DNA from: Tenuifilum thalassicum
Lineage (GTDB): Bacteria; Bacteroidota; Bacteroidia; Bacteroidales; Tenuifilaceae
Direction of reading: 5' to 3'
Assembly (NCBI RefSeq): GCF_013265555.1
Contig: NZ_CP041345.1
Coordinates: 1,348,581 to 1,412,580, forward strand
DNA length: 64,000 nucleotides
A program made the position numbers and the translations under genes. Within the stretch, counting starts at the first letter, position 1. Every line of letters begins with the position of its first letter. A model generated the notes under the pieces. It saw only the letters and a program-made list of their open reading frames with translations, was not told where the DNA came from and did no database searches. Positions 60,200 to 64,000 of the stretch are shown here, piece by piece.

Positions 60200-62926
60200 T
60201 TATTTGCCAAATTTAATGCTTGCCTGAGCAGCAGCTAAACGGGCAATAGGTACTCTAAATGGTGAGCAGCTTACGTAGGTTAAGCCATTCTTGAAGCAGA
60301 ACTCAACAGAAGCAGGATCACCACCTTGCTCACCGCAGATACCTACCTTAAGCTCAGGACGTGTTGAACGACCTTTCTTAACACCCATTTCAATTAGCTG
60401 GCCAACACCATCCTGATCAATGGTTTGGAATGGGTCAGCTGAAAGCATCTTCTTATCAAGGTAATCGTGTAAGAATCCACCAATGTCATCGCGGCTGAAG
60501 CCAAATGTCATCTGGGTAAGGTCATTTGTACCAAATGAGAAGAACTCGGCTGTATTAGCAATTCTATCGGCTAGTAGGCAAGCACGAGGAATCTCAATCA
60601 TGGTACCATACTTATACTCAATAGCATTGATACCAAATTTCTGGCAAACCTCAGCATAAACGCGGTCAACTATCTTCTTAGTGAAATCAAGTTCTGAAAC
60701 ATCGCAGGTTACTGGAACCATAATTTCAGGCTTAGGTGTTTTGCCTTCTTTCATTAGTTCAGCAGTAGCCTCAAAAATAGCACGAATCTGCATTTCGGTA
60801 ACTTCAGGGTAGGTAACTCCAAGACGCACACCACGGTGTCCCATCATTGGGTTAACCTCATGAAGTGTTTCACCACGTTTTTGGATTGCCTCAACTGAAA
60901 TACCAAGCGCCTTAGCAAGTTCCTCTTGCTTATCCTTGCTTTGTGGAACAAACTCGTGTAGAGGTGGGTCTAGCAGGCGGAAGGTAACAGGGAGGGTATC
61001 CATTGCAAGCATAGTGTTCTTTAGGTCACGCTTAACATAAACAAATAGCTCATCAAGCGCGCTGCGACGTTCTTGCTCGGTTGAGCTAAGAATCATCTTA
61101 CGAAGTAGGAATAGGGGCTCTTCTGATCCTTTACCATAGAACATATGCTCGGTGCGGAACAGACCAATACCTTCTGCACCAAAATCACGAGCAACCTTAG
61201 CATCCTCTGGAGTATCTGCATTAGTGCGAACTCCCATTTGACGGTATTTGTCAACCAATTTCATAAACTCCTGGAAACGAGGGTTCTCGGTTGCTTCCAT
61301 AAGTTTGAGTTCGGCTGTGTAAACATTACCTTTGGTTCCATTTAGGGTAAGTACATCGCCTTCTTTTATTTCGATATCGGTGCCTTCTATTTTTGCAATC
61401 TTTTGTGCGGAGTTTACTTTTAATGCACCAGCACCAACAATACAACATTTACCCCAACCACGAGCAACAAGTGCAGCGTGTGAGGTCATGCCTCCGCGAG
61501 CAGTTAGGATACCCATAGCTGCACGCATACCCTCAACATCTTCAGGGTTAGTTTCTTCACGTAATAGGATTACTTTTTCACCTTTACGATTCCAAGCAAC
61601 TGCATCTTCAGCAGTGAAAACAACTTTACCTACTGCAGCACCTGGTCCAGCAGGAAGACCTTTAACAATTGGACTAACCTTTGATTCCTCTTGAGGATCG
61701 CAGATTGGGTGAAGTAGTTCATCGAGTTGAGCTGGGTCTACACGTAAAACTGCAGTTTTTTCGTCAATTAGTCCTTCGTGTAACATATCCATGGCCATGT
61801 TCAAAGCCGCAGTTCCAGTACGCTTACCAGCACGGCATTGAAGCATGTATAGCTTACCTTCCTGGATGGTGAACTCAATATCCTGCATATCCTTGAATGC
61901 TTTCTCAAGGGTATTGCGGATTTCTACAAGTTCTTTATAGGTTTCAGGCATTAGCTCTTCCATACTTGGAAGGTGCTTGTTTTGCTCGTTCTTTGTTTCG
62001 TTGTTTAATGGGTTTGGAGTACGAATACCTGCAACTACGTCTTCTCCTTGAGCGTTTACAAGCCATTCACCATAAAAAACGTTCTCGCCAGTAGCGGGGT
62101 TACGAGTAAATGCAACACCTGTTGCAGAGGTATCGCCCATGTTACCAAATACCATGGTTTGAACGTTCACAGCAGTACCCCAATCGTCGGGAATGCCTTC
62201 AATCCTACGATACGAAACAGCTTTTTTACCATTCCAGCTCTTGAAAACTGCTTTGATACCACCTAAAAGCTGTTCTTTGGCATCGTCGGGGAACTCTTTG
62301 CCTAGTACCTTTTTCACGGTCTTTTTGAATTCCTCAGCAAGGAACTGAAGGTCATCAGCTGTAAGATCGGTATCTGATTTATACCCTTTTTTCTCTTTGT
62401 ATTCATCAAGTATCTCATCAAGAATTTTGCGGATACCCTTTCCATCTTCTGGCTCAATACCTTCTGCTTTTTCCATTACCACGTCGGCATACATCATGAT
62501 AAGACGACGGTACGAGTCCCATACAAAGCGAGGATTGTTGGTTTTTTTGATAAGGCCAGGAATGGTTGAAGAGCAAAGACCAATATTCAAAACGGTATCC
62601 ATCATACCTGGCATTGATTTACGAGCACCAGAACGGCAACTTACAAGTAGTGGATTTTCTGCGTCGCCATATTTCATGCCCATCATTTCTTCTACCTTGG
62701 CCATAGCATCCCAAATTTCAGGGATCAGCTCTGCTGGTAGCTCATTGTTATTTTTGTAATACTCGTTACAGGTATCTGTGGTAATGGTGAAACCAGCAGG
62801 TACTGGTAAGCCTAAAAGGCACATCTCTGCTAGGTTAGCACCCTTTCCGCCAAGCAGATTTCGCATATCTGCTTTTCCTTCGGCCGTCTTATTCCCAAAG
62901 ACGTAAACTCTTTTAACTTTTGACAT
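60200..62926 (-). CDS. ppdK: Pyruvate, phosphate dikinase
   Basis: This 908-residue enzyme has an N-terminal ATP-grasp domain (GGKGANLAEMCLLGLPVPAG), the swivelling phosphohistidine loop GGMTSHAALVARGWGKC with the catalytic His near residue 483, and a C-terminal PEP/pyruvate TIM barrel with FFSFGTNDLTQMT and the catalytic Cys in VGICGEQGGDP. It converts PEP, AMP and PPi to pyruvate, ATP and phosphate reversibly. With pyruvate kinase in the same window, it gives two routes at the PEP-pyruvate node. It is monocistronic with its own terminator. Confidence 0.97.
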   Translation of the reverse strand: MSKVKRVYVFGNKTAEGKADMRNLLGGKGANLAEMCLLGLPVPAGFTITTDTCNEYYKNNNELPAELIPEIWDAMAKVEEMMGMKYGDAENPLLVSCRSGARKSMPGMMDTVLNIGLCSSTIPGLIKKTNNPRFVWDSYRRLIMMYADVVMEKAEGIEPEDGKGIRKILDEILDEYKEKKGYKSDTDLTADDLQFLAEEFKKTVKKVLGKEFPDDAKEQLLGGIKAVFKSWNGKKAVSYRRIEGIPDDWGTAVNVQTMVFGNMGDTSATGVAFTRNPATGENVFYGEWLVNAQGEDVVAGIRTPNPLNNETKNEQNKHLPSMEELMPETYKELVEIRNTLEKAFKDMQDIEFTIQEGKLYMLQCRAGKRTGTAALNMAMDMLHEGLIDEKTAVLRVDPAQLDELLHPICDPQEESKVSPIVKGLPAGPGAAVGKVVFTAEDAVAWNRKGEKVILLREETNPEDVEGMRAAMGILTARGGMTSHAALVARGWGKCCIVGAGALKVNSAQKIAKIEGTDIEIKEGDVLTLNGTKGNVYTAELKLMEATENPRFQEFMKLVDKYRQMGVRTNADTPEDAKVARDFGAEGIGLFRTEHMFYGKGSEEPLFLLRKMILSSTEQERRSALDELFVYVKRDLKNTMLAMDTLPVTFRLLDPPLHEFVPQSKDKQEELAKALGISVEAIQKRGETLHEVNPMMGHRGVRLGVTYPEVTEMQIRAIFEATAELMKEGKTPKPEIMVPVTCDVSELDFTKKIVDRVYAEVCQKFGINAIEYKYGTMIEIPRACLLADRIANTAEFFSFGTNDLTQMTFGFSRDDIGGFLHDYLDKKMLSADPFQTIDQDGVGQLIEMGVKKGRSTRPELKVGICGEQGGDPASVEFCFKNGLTYVSCSPFRVPIARLAAAQASIKFGK

Positions 62927-63171
62927 TTATTTACTGGTTTTTAATTAAACTATATGGTTTGTTTTTAACAAATTCTTACTGAGCTTACAAAATTATCAAA
63001 AAAAATGGAATAGGGGAACTTATGTCCTCATTTCACACCATTTAACACTTGCAATCGTTTTAAAAGATGTAGTAAAATCATTTTCTTTTAATTGCTTTTT
63101 TTAGTTATTTGCATTTTGTATTAAACGGTTTTAGTAGATAATCATCTAATTAATAACTTAATCTATTAGTT

Positions 63172-64000
63172 ATGAGAAAAGTAATTATTGCAGTTTTATC
63201 TGTTATTCTGGGCTTTCAATGCGTAAGTGCTCAGGTTAGTAAAGAGAATATCACACTTGATGAACTATTTAAAAAAGGAACTTTTAGGGCTAAAAGTATT
63301 TGGGGCTTAAACCCAATGAACAACGATGAGTTTTATTCTGCATTTAATAGTAAAGGACAGATAGCCGTTTTTAAACTATCCACTGGCGAGCAGGAAAAAG
63401 TGATTTTTGATCCTTCTTCTTTTGATAATTCTGATTTAAAGAGCTTGTCTAGCTATGAACTTTCGTCCGACGAATCAATGATTCTTTTGGCAACAAACGT
63501 AAAACCCATCTATAGGCGTTCCTACACTGCCGAGTTTTATGTGTATAATATAAACACAAAAGAATTAAGAAAGTTATCAGATAATGGGGCTCAAATGAAT
63601 GCTGCTTTTTCGCCAGATGGTAAGAAGGTAGCATTTGTTCGCGATAATAATATTTTTATAGTTGATTTGCTTACGTTTAAAGAGAAACAAATTACTTTTG
63701 ATGGTAAATATAATAGCATAATTAATGGAGATCCTGATTGGGTTTATGAGGAGGAATTTGCTCTTACAACAGGCATTCAATGGTCGCCTGATTCCAAAAA
63801 AATTGCATTTTATCGATTTGATGAAAGTCGTGTGAAACTATTTAACATGACTACTTATAACAGGGAACTTTACCCTGAAAACTATACTTTCAAGTACCCT
63901 AAAGCGGGCGAAGAAAATTCCATTGTTACAATTCATGTTTTTGATTTGGAAAGCAATTCAACAAAAAAAATGGATGTAGGGCCTGAAACCGACCAATATA
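63172..64000 (+). CDS. Dipeptidyl-peptidase IV-like S9 peptidase, 5' part only
   Basis: The reading frame starts at ATG 63172 and is open to the right edge (276 codons). It has a signal peptide (MRKVIIAVLSVILGFQCVSA) and beta-propeller blades (AAFSPDGKKVAFVRDNNIFI and IQWSPDSKKIAFYRFDESR). The segment DPDWVYEEEF contains the Glu-Glu pair that binds the free N terminus of substrates in DPP-IV. The catalytic domain lies outside the window. It would release X-Pro or X-Ala dipeptides in the periplasm. Confidence 0.85.
   Translation, partial: MRKVIIAVLSVILGFQCVSAQVSKENITLDELFKKGTFRAKSIWGLNPMNNDEFYSAFNSKGQIAVFKLSTGEQEKVIFDPSSFDNSDLKSLSSYELSSDESMILLATNVKPIYRRSYTAEFYVYNINTKELRKLSDNGAQMNAAFSPDGKKVAFVRDNNIFIVDLLTFKEKQITFDGKYNSIINGDPDWVYEEEFALTTGIQWSPDSKKIAFYRFDESRVKLFNMTTYNRELYPENYTFKYPKAGEENSIVTIHVFDLESNSTKKMDVGPETDQY

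Noticed and set aside
1-64000. CRISPR arrays, rRNA genes, insertion sequences and prophage genes
   Set aside because: No regularly spaced repeats, rRNA sequence, transposase motifs or phage structural genes were found on either strand.

Overview
The window reads as a chromosomal segment of a Bacteroidota bacterium, most likely of Bacteroidales type. The signs are low GC, lineage-typical families (DUF4293, DUF3822, GldI-like FKBP lipoproteins, TonB-free secreted peptidases, the oadA/ppdK pair) and several promoters with the Bacteroidota -7 element TAnnTTTG. The tRNA-Tyr/Thr and tRNA-Asp genes share the same core, TACTTTTGCA. No prophage, insertion sequence, CRISPR array or rRNA operon was seen. 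This is mostly core genome with a few unusual loci.

Layout. 1-8.7 kb: the 5' end of a nucleoside phosphorylase, DUF4293, an MFS carrier, an M16 protease, a CapA-like protein, an acyP-tatD-tcdA operon, DUF456 and an RRM protein. 8.7-10.7 kb: arcC-argF (carbamate kinase and ornithine carbamoyltransferase). 10.9-17.7 kb: a lipoprotein, ftsK, a LolA-like gene and a sulfate-activation cluster cysC-cysD-cysN. 17.6-21 kb: Nudix, C40 peptidase, and a translationally coupled hemerythrin/LuxR-HTH pair. 21-26.1 kb, minus strand: pyruvate kinase, a TPR protein, an MBOAT acyltransferase and an SGNH-like partner. The TPR gene and the first third of the MBOAT gene carry about ten frameshifts, nearly all in A/T runs. 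26.2-28.5 kb: a two-gene heme-copper oxidoreductase whose catalytic subunit has Asp where the first CuB histidine should be and whose subunit II lacks CuA ligands, below a perfect FNR-type palindrome. 28.5-36 kb: xerD-type recombinase, small winged helix, tricorn-like protease, M3 peptidase. 36.3-41.7 kb: a KamA-family aminomutase with altered substrate-site residues behind a structured leader, an MFS carrier, an MBL hydrolase, a BASS transporter and an RsmI-like methyltransferase. 41.7-46.7 kb: nrnA followed by four FKBP-type lipoproteins, with ndk divergent. 46.8-52.1 kb: tRNA-Asp, rsmD-DUF3822-pilin-like operon, RecD-like helicase, outer-membrane protein, tRNA-Tyr and tRNA-Thr. 52-64 kb: M14 and S9 peptidases, OadA-type carboxyltransferase, an ankyrin protein with a beta-rich tail, ppdK, and the start of a DPP-IV.

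Taken together, the secreted or periplasmic peptidases (M16, tricorn-like, M3, M14, S9, DPP-IV), arcC-argF, the aminomutase, the pyruvate/PEP/oxaloacetate enzymes and a probable NO reductase under FNR-type control suggest a peptide- and amino-acid-using organism that lives at low oxygen. That lifestyle is an inference from gene content only.
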